NCBI GenBank assembly: GCA_910579265.1
Contig: CAJTTE010000001.1
Location: 124,001 to 188,000 of the forward strand
Direction: 5' to 3'
From: an uncultured Ruminiclostridium sp.
GTDB taxonomy: Bacteria > Bacillota > Clostridia > Oscillospirales > Ruminococcaceae
Length of the DNA stretch: 64,000 nt
Below the pieces are notes generated by a model. It was not told the origin of the DNA and did not search any database. It saw nothing but the letters and a program-made list of their open reading frames with translations. The translations under genes were made by a program, and so were the position numbers. Shown piece by piece: positions 1 to 8,704 of the stretch (within the stretch, counting starts at the first letter, position 1; every line of letters starts with the position of its first letter).

Positions 1-650
1 GGCATGTTATGGGTGTTACGCAGAGCGCAGGTCTTTCGCTGAAATGGTTCAGGGACAATTTCTGTTGGAGCGAAATGGAAACGGCGATCGGAATGGGAGT
101 CGATCCTTACTATCTTACGGACAAGGAAGCGATGGAAGTTCCCATTGGTGCTAACAGGCTTCTTTATATGCCTTACTTAAACGGAGAGAGAACACCGCAT
201 CTTGATCCCAACTGCCGGGGAGCATTTGTGGGTCTGTCTACCATGCATAAGAAACGTGATATGATAAGAGCGGTGATGGAGGGTGTTTCTTATTCTCTCA
301 GAGATTGCGTAGAGGTAATGCGTGAGATGGAAATAAGCGTTACAGACATGATGGCCTGCGGAGGCGGCGGAAGCTCGCCGTTGTGGCGGCAGATGCTTGC
401 GGATCTTTATGATTGTCCTGTCAAGACAACGCAGAATAAAGAAGGACCCGCATTGGGCGTTGCTTTGTTGGCAGCCGTGGGAGCGGGTATTTACTCAAGC
501 GTTCCGGAAGCATGTAAGGCTGTTATTCTTCCTGATAAGGTTCAGAATCCAATTGAAGAAAACAGCCGTGAGTATGAAAGGGTCTATGCCGTTTACAGAA
601 AGCTTTACCCCGCTATGAAGTCCTGTTTTGACGAACTGGCTGCGCTTTAA
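1..650 (+). CDS. xylB: Xylulokinase (FGGY family), 3' part only
   Basis: The gene enters from the left edge; the reading frame is open to base 3, so the true start lies outside the window. The visible ~216 residues are the C-terminal half of an FGGY carbohydrate kinase. The frame opens with HVMGVTQSAGLSLKWF, a stretch typical of xylulokinases, followed by the YLNGERTPHLDP segment and the glycine-rich ACGGGGSSPLWRQ motif of the ATP-binding domain. Family role: ATP-dependent phosphorylation of D-xylulose to xylulose 5-phosphate in the cytosol. The downstream transaldolase-like gene fits a pentose-phosphate context. Another FGGY sugar kinase cannot be excluded because the sugar-binding domain is missing. 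Confidence 0.85.
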   Translation, partial: HVMGVTQSAGLSLKWFRDNFCWSEMETAIGMGVDPYYLTDKEAMEVPIGANRLLYMPYLNGERTPHLDPNCRGAFVGLSTMHKKRDMIRAVMEGVSYSLRDCVEVMREMEISVTDMMACGGGGSSPLWRQMLADLYDCPVKTTQNKEGPALGVALLAAVGAGIYSSVPEACKAVILPDKVQNPIEENSREYERVYAVYRKLYPAMKSCFDELAAL

Positions 651-770
651 CTGAATAAGTTATAACCGCCGGAGCCATTTGTTAAGATAATTGAATCAAG
701 TTTTATATGAACGGGAAAAACACTTGCCGTTTAATGCTAAAAAAACATTTAATGAAAGGAATATAATCCA

Positions 771-1418
771 ATGAAGCTTTTTATTGACACCGCCAATGTT
801 GCGGATATTAAGAGAGCCAACGATATGGGTATCATCTGCGGCGTTACCACAAATCCTTCCCTTATTGCAAAAGAAGGTCGCGATTTTAAGGAGGTAGTTA
901 CCGAAATCACACAGATAGTTGACGGACCTATTTCCGCAGAGGTTATTTCTCTGGAAGCGGATAAGATGGTTGAAGAGGCGTTGCCCCTTGCCGCTATCAA
1001 TAAAAACATCGTTATCAAGCTTCCAATGTGCGAGGAAGGCTTAAAGGCCTGCAAACAGCTTACGGCAAAAGGAATCAAGACAAACGTAACTTTGATTTTT
1101 TCCGCAGCACAGGCGCTTCTTGCCGCAAGAGCTGGAGCGACCTTTGTAAGTCCGTTCCTCGGAAGACTCGATGATATCGGTATGGAAGGCATGACTCTTA
1201 TTGAGGAGATCGTTGACATTTTCAACGCTTCAGCATTGGATACCGAAATAATTGCCGCATCCATACGTAATCCGATCCATGTTACCGCCGCGGCGAGAAT
1301 GGGCTGTCATATTGCTACCGTACCTATGAACGTGCTGCTTCAAATGCTTAAGCATCCTATGACAGATAACGGTATTGAGAGATTTCTTAAGGACTGGGAA
1401 GGATTCACGGGAAAATAA
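771..1418 (+). CDS. fsa: Transaldolase / fructose-6-phosphate aldolase (TalC/FSA type)
   Basis: 215 aa, the usual length of the short TalC/MipB/FSA subfamily. The N-terminus MKLFIDTANVADIKRA, the GVTTNPSLIAKEG motif and NIVIKLPM, carrying the Schiff-base lysine (about K83), define a class I aldolase TIM barrel. The family either transfers dihydroxyacetone units (transaldolase) or cleaves fructose 6-phosphate; sequence alone does not decide between them. An AAAGGAA ribosome site precedes the ATG. The gene follows xylB by 120 bp and ends just before a strong terminator, so the two may form a pentose-utilisation unit. Confidence 0.9.
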   Translation: MKLFIDTANVADIKRANDMGIICGVTTNPSLIAKEGRDFKEVVTEITQIVDGPISAEVISLEADKMVEEALPLAAINKNIVIKLPMCEEGLKACKQLTAKGIKTNVTLIFSAAQALLAARAGATFVSPFLGRLDDIGMEGMTLIEEIVDIFNASALDTEIIAASIRNPIHVTAAARMGCHIATVPMNVLLQMLKHPMTDNGIERFLKDWEGFTGK

Positions 1419-1427
1419 ACATTGTTT

Positions 1428-1452
1428 AAAAAAGAGCCGTAAGGCTCTTTTT
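1428..1452 (+). terminator. Rho-independent terminator after the aldolase gene
   Basis: Perfect stem aaagagcc / ggctcttt (1431-1438 with 1443-1450) around a gtaa loop, followed by T residues, 10 bp after the stop codon. Confidence 0.9.
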
Positions 1453-1780
1453 AGGTCAGTTTACAAGGGACTACACAGGGTAACGATCTGACGGGCGTTG
1501 ATATGCCCGTCAGATTTTCCATGTGATGTTCAGTTCGCCCGCTCTGGTCACGGTGTCCAGAAGCGGGGGCACGGCGCACTTCCCCAGCCGGGGTATTCCT
1601 TTTCAGACGGTCATTCAGTTTTCAAGGGGCTTGTCCATCGATGAATTATCTCAAGTTTACACTTTTTTGACCGCTTGTGCCGTATATCCAAGAGGTAGGA
1701 AATCAGCCCGGAAAACTCGCTATTTCCACGCTCTCGGATTTGTGCTATAATTAAGTAAAAACAGATGGAGGAGAACTATA
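1453..1780. other. Non-coding left part of a foreign block
   Basis: About 330 bp with no convincing gene. It is clearly more GC-rich than the flanking chromosome and holds a second hairpin (1486-1515). A 75-codon open frame (1523-1750) has no ribosome site and no recognisable family, so I do not call it. A TATAAT (1746-1751), with a poor tttcca -35 17 bp upstream, could drive the NERD gene. I read it as the edge of the mobile-element remnant that runs to about 4460. Confidence 0.5.
1486..1519 (+). terminator. Terminator-like hairpin in the foreign block
   Basis: Perfect 11-bp stem atctgacgggc (1486-1496) / gcccgtcagat (1505-1515), 8-nt loop, then TTTT. No gene on the + strand ends here, so it may be left over from the element that inserted. 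Confidence 0.6.
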
Positions 1781-2659
1781 ATGGGGATTTTTTTGCTTGT
1801 TGTACTCCTTGGTGTTGCCGTATATGTCGTACAGAAAAAACGGTATGAGAAAACGGAATATTACCAGCAAACCCAATATCCATACGGCAGTGTTCGGTTT
1901 AATAAAGGGCGGTTGGGTGAATTTTATACATATAAGTACCTAAAGCCGCTTGCCGGGTACAAACGGTATTTATTCAATTTGTATGTTCCAAAAAACAATG
2001 GGGAAACCACAGAATTAGATGTTGTCCTTCTGCATGAATCGGGTATATATGTATTTGAATCCAAAAATTATAGCGGATGGATTTTTGGAACGGAATCGCA
2101 ACAATATTGGACTCAAACACTGCCTGCCGGACGAGGGCGGTCACAGAAAAACCAGTTTTACAATCCCATTCTGCAAAACAAAGGACATCTAAAATGGCTT
2201 CAAACATTCCTGGCTGACCAAACTATACCTTTTTATTCTTACATTGTATTTAGCGATAGGTGTACATTGAAAAATGTTACGTTAACCAGCGGAAAACATT
2301 TTGTTGTTAATCGGTACAACCTTTTTTCTGCGGTTCAGCAAAATATTGGAAAGGTAGGGATACAATTATCATCAGATAAAATTGATGAACTATTTGAAAA
2401 GCTGTACCTGCTTACGCAAATAAGCGAAGCAGAGAAAATAATGCATATTAGAAACATTCAACAAAGAACTCAAGATGATTTTTTACAGAACACCTTTTCC
2501 ACTATGGCGTCACCAAATGTTGAGAAAACTCTATGTCCTCGTTGTGGTGGACAACTTGTTATGCGTACTGCGTCAAAAGGGAAACGTCAGGGAAAAAGAT
2601 TTTTGGGTTGCTCCAATTATCCAAGGTGCAGATACATAGAAAATTTGCCCGATGAATAA
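1781..2659 (+). CDS. NERD-domain protein with C-terminal topoisomerase-type zinc finger
   Basis: 292 aa. Residues 1-17 form a hydrophobic N-terminal segment (MGIFLLVVLLGVAVYVV), probably a membrane anchor. Residues ~45-160 match the nuclease-related NERD domain, with NKGRLGEFYTYKYL, then the PD-(D/E)xK-like core ELDVVLLHESGIYVFESKNY, in which D, E and K are the expected metal and catalytic positions. The C-terminus has a four-Cys finger (CPRCGG ... CSNYPRCRY) like those of topoisomerase I. Ribosome site GGAGGAG. Such proteins are common on mobile elements and are presumed DNA-binding or nuclease-like; no function is established for this one. It is followed after 18 bp by the XRE gene. Confidence 0.8.
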   Translation: MGIFLLVVLLGVAVYVVQKKRYEKTEYYQQTQYPYGSVRFNKGRLGEFYTYKYLKPLAGYKRYLFNLYVPKNNGETTELDVVLLHESGIYVFESKNYSGWIFGTESQQYWTQTLPAGRGRSQKNQFYNPILQNKGHLKWLQTFLADQTIPFYSYIVFSDRCTLKNVTLTSGKHFVVNRYNLFSAVQQNIGKVGIQLSSDKIDELFEKLYLLTQISEAEKIMHIRNIQQRTQDDFLQNTFSTMASPNVEKTLCPRCGGQLVMRTASKGKRQGKRFLGCSNYPRCRYIENLPDE

Positions 2660-2677
2660 TTAAGAGGAGTATCAGAT

Positions 2678-3478
2678 ATGAGCTTAACAATCCAAGAGCG
2701 ATTGAAAGACCTGCGTGTAGAGTGTGGCTTGACGCTGGAACAGCTTGCGGAGCAGACGAACCTCTCCAAATCTGCGTTGGGCAGCTATGAAGCGGACGAT
2801 TTCAAAGACATTAGCCACTATGCCCTTATCAAGCTGGCAAGATTTTACGGTGTGACTACCGACTATCTGCTGGGGCTGTCTGAAATGAAGCGTCACCCAA
2901 ACGCCGATCTTGCAGACCTGCGTTTAAGTGACGGAATGATTGACCTGTTGAAAAGTGGGCGGGTGGACAATGCCCTGCTGTGCGAATTGGCGGCACACCC
3001 GGATTTTGTCAAACTGATGGCTGACCTTGAAATTTATGTGAACGGAACGGCGGTCAAACAGGTGCAGGGTGCAAATGCGATAGTGGACGCTATGAGCGCA
3101 ATAATCGTCAAACAGCACAATCCCGACATAAGTGACCCGCAGTTGCGGCAGCTTATCGCCGCCCATATTGATGATGACAGCTTTTGCCGTTACATAATCC
3201 AGCAGGACATAAACGGAATAGCCCTTGACCTGCGGGAAGCCCATAAGGACGATTTCTTCAGCGTCCCGGAAGATAATCCGCTGAAAGGACTGCTGCAAGC
3301 CGCCGATGAAGCTGCCAGCCCGGACGGTGACCCAGAGAAATTGTCTTTGGTGTTTATCTGCAAACGGCTCCGGCTGAATTATGGCAAGTTGAGCGGGGAG
3401 AACAAAGCGGCGCTGAAACGGCTTTCGGGAAAATCGGACTTGCTGAAAAATCCAATCCCGCAGCGGGGACGGAAGTAA
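2678..3478 (+). CDS. XRE-family DNA-binding regulator of mobile-element type
   Basis: 266 aa. Residues ~5-68 form a helix-turn-helix of the Cro/CI type: LKDLRVECGLTLEQLAEQTN, then LSKSALGSYEADD and the YGVTTDYLLGLSE tail. The remaining ~200 residues match no function I recognise. Ribosome site GAGGAG. The gene is visibly richer in G+C than glyA or prs, a sign of transfer. Its position directly behind the NERD gene suggests a two-gene operon belonging to the foreign block. It is probably a regulator of that former element; its target is unknown. Confidence 0.8.
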   Translation: MSLTIQERLKDLRVECGLTLEQLAEQTNLSKSALGSYEADDFKDISHYALIKLARFYGVTTDYLLGLSEMKRHPNADLADLRLSDGMIDLLKSGRVDNALLCELAAHPDFVKLMADLEIYVNGTAVKQVQGANAIVDAMSAIIVKQHNPDISDPQLRQLIAAHIDDDSFCRYIIQQDINGIALDLREAHKDDFFSVPEDNPLKGLLQAADEAASPDGDPEKLSLVFICKRLRLNYGKLSGENKAALKRLSGKSDLLKNPIPQRGRK

Positions 3479-3510
3479 GAAATAACAAATCTGCATTTTG
3501 GGAGGGTATT

Positions 3511-3858
3511 ATGTTCAATGAGATATGCATATATGAGGCAAAATTAACCAAGTTAGACGAAATTGAAGAGTTAATGAAAGAAGTGGCTGAGTTTTATTTG
3601 AAACAAGACGGTGTCATTGATGTACATTATATAAAACGTACTCACAGACAAAAAGATTTTAATGCAGTTAAAGACGGGGAATTGCCTATCCGTCTAACAA
3701 AAAATATAGGTAAGGTAACATATGTTCTGTATTGGGTACTAGAAAATGAAGAAGCACATGCAAGAGTATCTAAGCTCGGTTTAGAGAAATTTTATAAACG
3801 TTGGAATCGCTGTTTAACTACAATGCCCAAAATAATTCTAGGTGAGAATATAATCTAA
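3511..3858 (+). CDS. Small protein, possibly ABM-like (dimeric alpha/beta barrel)
   Basis: 115 aa with a GGGAGGG ribosome site 5 nt before the ATG. The alternation NEICIYEAKLTKLDEIEELM ... DGVIDVHYIKRT ... GKVTYVLYWVLENEEAHARV resembles the ferredoxin-like fold of antibiotic-biosynthesis-monooxygenase and EthD proteins. This is a fold-level guess. No cofactor or catalytic residue can be assigned. It is more AT-rich than the XRE gene before it. Treat as a conserved hypothetical. Confidence 0.6.
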   Translation: MFNEICIYEAKLTKLDEIEELMKEVAEFYLKQDGVIDVHYIKRTHRQKDFNAVKDGELPIRLTKNIGKVTYVLYWVLENEEAHARVSKLGLEKFYKRWNRCLTTMPKIILGENII

Positions 3859-3910
3859 CTTAGAATTCTAATCTGCCAGCGAAATAGCAAAGCCAGCCGA
3901 GCCAGTAGGC

Positions 3911-3979
3911 GGTCAAGATGAACGGCGCTTTCAGCGCCACCGTTGACAGTCTCGCCCGTCTTTGCTGATAGGTAATCAA
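3911..3979 (+). repeat. Dispersed repeat, copy 1 (hairpin-forming, other copy at 56117)
   Basis: About 69 bp nearly identical to 56117-56186. The shared core is aacggcgctttcagcgcc (a ggcgc/gcgcc hairpin), followed by ccgttgacagtctc and cccgtctttg, and both copies end in ggtaatcaa. Confidence 0.8.
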
Positions 3980-4291
3980 GGCGAGAAAGCCATTTTAGGG
4001 CTTTCCCGCCCATTTCAATTTTGAGAAAAGAACGGCTCCTAAAATAAATGAGTGTGGCCACATATTGTCACGATGTCCAGATGTATGGGACATTTTGTCC
4101 CATAGGCTGGGAACGGTGGAGGAGGGACGAGGGCTTTCATATACGTCCTGTCTTCTGCTGAAACCAGCCCTTTGTTTCCGGCTTCCCAGCCCCAAACAAA
4201 GCCCTGCTTTCCTGCCGCTTCAAATGCCCTTGCCCTCCCCGGCGGCAACGGCATTTTCACGGCAACGCCGACAGAGCGTATAACACACTAC

Positions 4292-4339
4292 ACTTTGCTT
4301 CGCAAAGTCGTGCGCCAAATGGGGCGCTGCCCCCTTTGG
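4292..4339. other. oriT-like double stem-loop
   Basis: Two adjacent hairpins: actttgc / gcaaagt (4292-4298 with 4302-4308, loop ttc) and ccaaa-gggg / cccc-tttgg (4315-4339, with one opposed mismatch). Stem-loop pairs of this kind sit next to relaxase genes in Firmicute conjugative elements. No relaxase gene remains here, so the origin-of-transfer reading is inference. Confidence 0.4.
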
Positions 4340-4635
4340 ATACCCCCACAACAAACAGGCGCTATGCCCCTTGCCGGGAGCATAACGCCGTTTGTTGTCA
4401 GCAGCCCGTTTCACGGTATGCGTGTAGTTCCTTGTAAACTGTACTTTATTTTTATGTAAAAAACTTACGGCCGTATTATCGATAATATAATCGGCAATAA
4501 TAACGGATATTTCGCATTTCAATAAAGTGAAATACAAAAACTTTTGCGAAAGTGGTATATTTTTGGCATATCACCGTTTACGTTGAAGATATTGTTATCG
4601 GTAATTATCAAACGTGCAAAATTTTTTTAAAGCTC

Positions 4636-4664
4636 TTGAAATCTGTAAAAAAAAATAGTATAAT
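4636..4664 (+). promoter_or_regulatory. Sigma-A promoter of glyA
   Basis: TTGAAA (4636-4641), 17-bp spacer, TATAAT (4659-4664), about 60 bp before the glyA start. Confidence 0.8.
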
Positions 4665-4723
4665 TATGTTGAGATTTCAGTCGGTTTTCGTCTGAAAATG
4701 CATTATGAAACGAGGATATGCGA

Positions 4724-5980
4724 ATGTACAATGATTTGGTAAACACTATCGGCTTTATTGACGGGTATGATCCCGAGATTTCCGCGGCGATGAATGATGA
4801 ATTAAAGCGCCAAAGACGTAATCTGGAGCTTATTGCCAGTGAGAATATAGTTTCTCCCGCAGTCATGGCGGCTATGGGAAGCGTTCTCACTAACAAGTAT
4901 GCGGAAGGTTATCCCGCTAAGCGCTATTACGGCGGCTGTCAGTGTGTTGATGTGGTTGAAGAGATTGCTATTGAACGTGCCAAGAAGCTGTTCGGATGCA
5001 ATTTTGCAAATGTACAGCCACACTCGGGAGCACAAGCTAATACTGCCGTTTATTTTGCTCTTTTGGAACCGGGAGATACTGTTCTGGGCATGAGTCTTGC
5101 TCATGGCGGACACCTTACGCACGGATCACCGGTCAATATTTCAGGTAAGTATTTTAACTTTGTTCCTTACGGGTTAAACGATGAAACGGAAATGATCGAC
5201 TATGACGAGCTTGAAAGGCTTGCGCAGGAGCATAAGCCAAAGCTTATCGTAGCTGGTGCAAGCGCTTATCCGCGAAAAATTGACTTTGAAAAAATATCTC
5301 AGATTGCAAAAAGCGTCGGTGCTTATTTTATGGTCGATATGGCTCATATTGCCGGTCTTGTTGCCGCAGGGGTTCATATGTCTCCCGTGCCTTATGCCGA
5401 TGTTGTAACTACCACGACCCATAAAACTCTCAGGGGCCCAAGAGGTGGTATGATACTTTGTAATGACGAGGAGTTGGCAAAAAAAATAAATAAGTCCATT
5501 TTCCCTGGAACGCAGGGCGGTCCTCTTATGCATGTCATTGCTGCCAAGGCTGTTTGCTTTAAAGAAGCACTTGATCCTTCATTTAAGGAATATGGAACAC
5601 AGATCATAAATAACTGTCAGGCTTTGGCAGGCGAACTGATCAATAAAGGTTTCCGTCTTGTTTCCGGAGGCACGGATAATCATCTTATGCTTGTTGATCT
5701 TCGCCCGTTCAACATTACCGGTAAAGAGCTTGAAAAGCATCTTGATGACGTTTATATCACGGTAAACAAAAATGCCATACCAAACGATCCTGAAAAGCCC
5801 TTCGTAACCAGCGGAGTTAGAATAGGAACAGCAGCGGTTACAACAAGAGGACTCAAGGAAGAAGATATGATTAAAATCGGAGAATGCATTTATCTTACCG
5901 CTTCTGATTTTGACGGCAATCAGAATATGGTCAGAGAAACGGTCAACGGTATTTGTGCAAAATATCCTCTCTACGAATAA
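4724..5980 (+). CDS. glyA: Serine hydroxymethyltransferase
   Basis: 418 aa, normal length. Cytosolic PLP enzyme converting serine plus tetrahydrofolate to glycine plus 5,10-methylene-THF. Diagnostic stretches: LELIASENIVSPAV, NKYAEGYPAKRYYGG, HSGAQANTAVY and the PLP-lysine motif TTTTHKTLRGPRGG. A start at 4718 would leave only 2 nt between the CGAGG ribosome site (4711-4715) and the ATG, whereas 4724 gives 8 nt, so I choose 4724. It has its own strong promoter and lies 33 bp before prs, so the two may be cotranscribed and link one-carbon supply with PRPP for nucleotide synthesis. Confidence 0.96.
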   Translation: MYNDLVNTIGFIDGYDPEISAAMNDELKRQRRNLELIASENIVSPAVMAAMGSVLTNKYAEGYPAKRYYGGCQCVDVVEEIAIERAKKLFGCNFANVQPHSGAQANTAVYFALLEPGDTVLGMSLAHGGHLTHGSPVNISGKYFNFVPYGLNDETEMIDYDELERLAQEHKPKLIVAGASAYPRKIDFEKISQIAKSVGAYFMVDMAHIAGLVAAGVHMSPVPYADVVTTTTHKTLRGPRGGMILCNDEELAKKINKSIFPGTQGGPLMHVIAAKAVCFKEALDPSFKEYGTQIINNCQALAGELINKGFRLVSGGTDNHLMLVDLRPFNITGKELEKHLDDVYITVNKNAIPNDPEKPFVTSGVRIGTAAVTTRGLKEEDMIKIGECIYLTASDFDGNQNMVRETVNGICAKYPLYE

Positions 5981-6013
5981 ATTTCATCCCTCTAATGTGA
6001 AAGGAACGTCAAA

Positions 6014-7180
6014 ATGACAGAAAAAGCAAGCACGATCGTGCTTAACTCAAAACAGCAGGTTGCCCCTCTGGGAATTATTGCCACCGACGGTGCAAAAGAT
6101 TTGGGAAGTAAAATAAACGATTATCTTGTGCAATGGTCAGCCAATACTCCTTATGCGCAGGATTCCTATCTTGTAGATACAGAATGCCCCCGTTTTTCCT
6201 CAGGAGACGGAAAGGGACTTATAAAAACCTCTATTCGCGGCGACGATATATTTATTATAACCGATGTCGGAAATTACAGCTGTACCTATAAAATGTTCGG
6301 AAGAGAAAATTATATGTCTCCTGATGATCATTTTCAGGATCTTAAGCGCATTATACAGGCTATGGGAGGTAAGGCCCACAGAATAAGCGTGGTAATGCCT
6401 ATTCTGTACGGAGGAAGGCAGCACAGGCGTAATTACCGTGAATCCTTGGATTGCGCCGTAATGCTTCAGGAGCTTCAGGCTATGGGCGTTTCAAATATGA
6501 TAACCTTTGACGCACATGACGCAAGAGTATGTAATGCTACACCGCTCATGGGCTTTGATAATGTAATGCCTTCCTATCAGGTCCTTAAAGCGATGTTCAA
6601 GGAGATAGAAGATCTTGATGTTTCCCCCGAAAGCTTTATGGTAGTAAGCCCGGATGAAGGTGCGCTTAACCGTAACATGTATTATGCTTCGGTTCTGGGT
6701 GTTCAAATGGGTATGTTCTATAAGCGCCGTGATTATTCAACCATTGTAAACGGGCGTAATCCTATTGTTGCTCATGAGTATCTGGGAAATTCCGTAGAGG
6801 GTATGACAGTTTTTATTTCCGACGATATTATTTCTTCGGGTGACTCCATGCTGGATATCGCGTATGAGCTTAAGAAACGCAAGGCCAATAAAATCATCGC
6901 TTATGCCACATATCCTATATTTACCAATGGTCTTTCTAAGTTCGACCAGGCATATAAGGACGGAATGATAGATTATGTATTCGGCACAAATCTTACATAC
7001 AGAACACCGGATCTTTTATCACGCGAATGGTTCAAGGAAGTCGACGTTTCAAAGTATATTGCATACCTTATAGCGGCAATAAATCATGATATTTCCACAA
7101 GCAAGGTTATTGATCCTCATCTTAAGATAAAGTCACTTCTTACACGGTATAATGTTAAAAGTGCCGAAACATTGAACTAA
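6014..7180 (+). CDS. prs: Ribose-phosphate pyrophosphokinase (long form)
   Basis: 388 aa, longer than the ~315 aa of classical PRPP synthetases. The two-domain architecture is visible: RGDDIFIITDVGNYS near the N-terminus, MPILYGGRQHRRNYRES (ATP/flexible-loop region), ITFDAHDARV, VVSPDEGALNR, a basic YKRRDYS catalytic segment and the PRPP loop VFISDDIISSGDSM. The loop departs from the usual DDxxDTGGT form in its second half. Cytosolic; makes PRPP from ribose 5-phosphate and ATP. Ribosome site AAAGGAA. A hairpin terminator follows the stop codon. Confidence 0.88.
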   Translation: MTEKASTIVLNSKQQVAPLGIIATDGAKDLGSKINDYLVQWSANTPYAQDSYLVDTECPRFSSGDGKGLIKTSIRGDDIFIITDVGNYSCTYKMFGRENYMSPDDHFQDLKRIIQAMGGKAHRISVVMPILYGGRQHRRNYRESLDCAVMLQELQAMGVSNMITFDAHDARVCNATPLMGFDNVMPSYQVLKAMFKEIEDLDVSPESFMVVSPDEGALNRNMYYASVLGVQMGMFYKRRDYSTIVNGRNPIVAHEYLGNSVEGMTVFISDDIISSGDSMLDIAYELKKRKANKIIAYATYPIFTNGLSKFDQAYKDGMIDYVFGTNLTYRTPDLLSREWFKEVDVSKYIAYLIAAINHDISTSKVIDPHLKIKSLLTRYNVKSAETLN

Positions 7181-7197
7181 TAATAAAAATTAATATG

Positions 7198-7226
7198 CCC
7201 GTCACGTTTTACGTGACGGGTTTGAT
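7198..7226 (+). terminator. Terminator after prs
   Basis: Perfect stem cccgtcacgt / acgtgacggg (7198-7207, 7211-7220) with a 3-nt loop, followed by a T-rich run. It lies 17 bp after the stop codon. Confidence 0.8.
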
Positions 7227-7254
7227 TTAGAAAATACTGAAATGAGGTAGAACT

Positions 7255-8505
7255 ATGCCATTGGCAGATAAGATTCGTCCGGAGGATTTAAGTCAAGTTT
7301 TCGGGCAGCGTCATATATTGGGTGAAAACAGGCCGCTTAGAAATATTATAGAGGGCGGAAGCATTCCAAATATGATATTTTACGGGCCTTCCGGTGTAGG
7401 TAAGACCACAGTCGCCAACATTATAGCGAAAAGAAGCAATATGGAATTATATAAGCTTAATGGTACATCCGCCTCAACTTCGGATATAAAGGATATTATT
7501 GCTTCAAGATACACACTCTCTGCCGCAGACGGAATTTTGCTTTATCTGGATGAAATACAGTATCTTAATAAAAAACAACAGCAAAGTCTTCTGGAATATA
7601 TTGAAAACGGAGATATAACATTGATAGCTTCTACTACGGAAAATCCGTTTTTTTATATTTATAATGCCGTTTTATCAAGGTGTACCGTCTTTGAATTCAA
7701 AGCTCTTCAGCCTGAAGAAATTGTTCCGGCTGTAGAGCGTGGCTTTTCTCTTGCTTCTGAAGAATTCGGGAAAAAAGCGGATATAGAAGACGGAGTTTTT
7801 GAACAAATAGCCAGAGGATGCGGCGGGGACGTACGTAAATCATTGAATACCGTTGAGCTGTGCATGCTTTCCGCCAAAGACGGAAAAATAACTTGTGAGC
7901 TTGCAGGGGAATTGTCTCAGCGCAGCAATATGAGATATGACCGCGACGGTGATCAGCACTATGATCTGCTTTCGGCTTTTCAAAAATCCATTCGGGGTTC
8001 TGATGAAAACGCGGCCTTACATTATATGGCAAGACTGCTGGAGGCGGGCGATCTGCCCTCGGTATGCCGAAGACTGCTTGTCACCGCCTCCGAGGATATA
8101 GGTCTTGCTTATCCGAACGGTATCGTAGTGGCAAAGGCATGCGTTGACGCGGCTCTACAGCTTGGGATGCCTGAAGCGAGAATCCCTCTCGCCCAGGCCG
8201 TCGTACTTCTTGCCACCAGTCCGAAATCAAACAGCTCTTATGTCGCTGTCAATTCCGCAATGGATGATGTTAAAAAAGGAATTACCGGCGATTTTCCGAG
8301 ACAGCTTCAGAACGTTCATTATGACGGAGAGGGCGCAAAGATAAAAGGACAGAATTATATGTATCCGCATAACTATCCAAAGCATTATGTAAGACAGCAG
8401 TATCTTCCTGACGAGCTTAAAGACAGAGTTTATTATGAATTCGGTGATAATAAGCTGGAGCAGGCGGCAAAGGAGTACAGACAGAGGATAATATCCGATA
8501 AATAA
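7255..8505 (+). CDS. rarA: Replication-associated recombination ATPase RarA/MgsA
   Basis: 416 aa AAA+ clamp-loader-like ATPase acting at stalled replication forks. Walker A GPSGVGKTT lies at residues 44-52 and Walker B LLYLDEIQYL at about 95-104, followed by the sensor region STTENPFFYIYNAVLSRCTVFEF. The C-terminal part carries the family tetramerisation signature, with FPRQLQNVHYDGEGA and the terminal NYPKHYVRQQYLPDEL segment. Ribosome site GAGGTAG. A monocistronic gene ending convergently with the S1-domain gene. Confidence 0.93.
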   Translation: MPLADKIRPEDLSQVFGQRHILGENRPLRNIIEGGSIPNMIFYGPSGVGKTTVANIIAKRSNMELYKLNGTSASTSDIKDIIASRYTLSAADGILLYLDEIQYLNKKQQQSLLEYIENGDITLIASTTENPFFYIYNAVLSRCTVFEFKALQPEEIVPAVERGFSLASEEFGKKADIEDGVFEQIARGCGGDVRKSLNTVELCMLSAKDGKITCELAGELSQRSNMRYDRDGDQHYDLLSAFQKSIRGSDENAALHYMARLLEAGDLPSVCRRLLVTASEDIGLAYPNGIVVAKACVDAALQLGMPEARIPLAQAVVLLATSPKSNSSYVAVNSAMDDVKKGITGDFPRQLQNVHYDGEGAKIKGQNYMYPHNYPKHYVRQQYLPDELKDRVYYEFGDNKLEQAAKEYRQRIISDK

Positions 8506-8704
8506 TCTTTCAGCCGTTATAATGCAATAACTTTTTATAAAAATCGCTGTAACCTATGCCGTAATTTGTACGAAAAACCTTGCTTTCGATCTCCGGAAAA
8601 AGCCTATAATATCTTTTTCAAATCCGGGAAAAATGACTATATGATATTTTGGCTGATCAGCCGTAAGTTTATGTTGAGATTTTGTGAAAATATAGTTAAT
8701 ATTA

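Larger units (their letters stand above)
3859..4635. other. Non-coding remnant of a conjugative element and glyA upstream region
   Basis: About 780 bp without a believable gene. From 3890 to 4410 the DNA is GC-rich and rich in small hairpins, and open frames overlap on both strands without ribosome sites, which is the signature of GC bias, not of coding. It contains a repeat also found at 56117 and oriT-like stem-loops at 4292-4339. From ~4440 base composition returns to the AT-rich chromosomal level. Confidence 0.6.

Noticed and set aside
749..1264. 171-codon frame antisense to the aldolase gene
   Set aside because: Shadow of a well-supported gene; no ribosome site.
1523..1750. 75-codon open frame before the NERD gene
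   Set aside because: No ribosome site, odd composition and no recognisable family; it lies in GC-rich remnant DNA where chance frames are common.
4039..4537. Several overlapping open frames of 66-105 codons on both strands
   Set aside because: They overlap each other in many frames without ribosome sites, and the region forms hairpins and resembles a transfer origin; GC bias explains the frames.
4465..4717. Glycine or other riboswitch before glyA
   Set aside because: The leader after the promoter is only about 50 nt and shows no aptamer-like folding.
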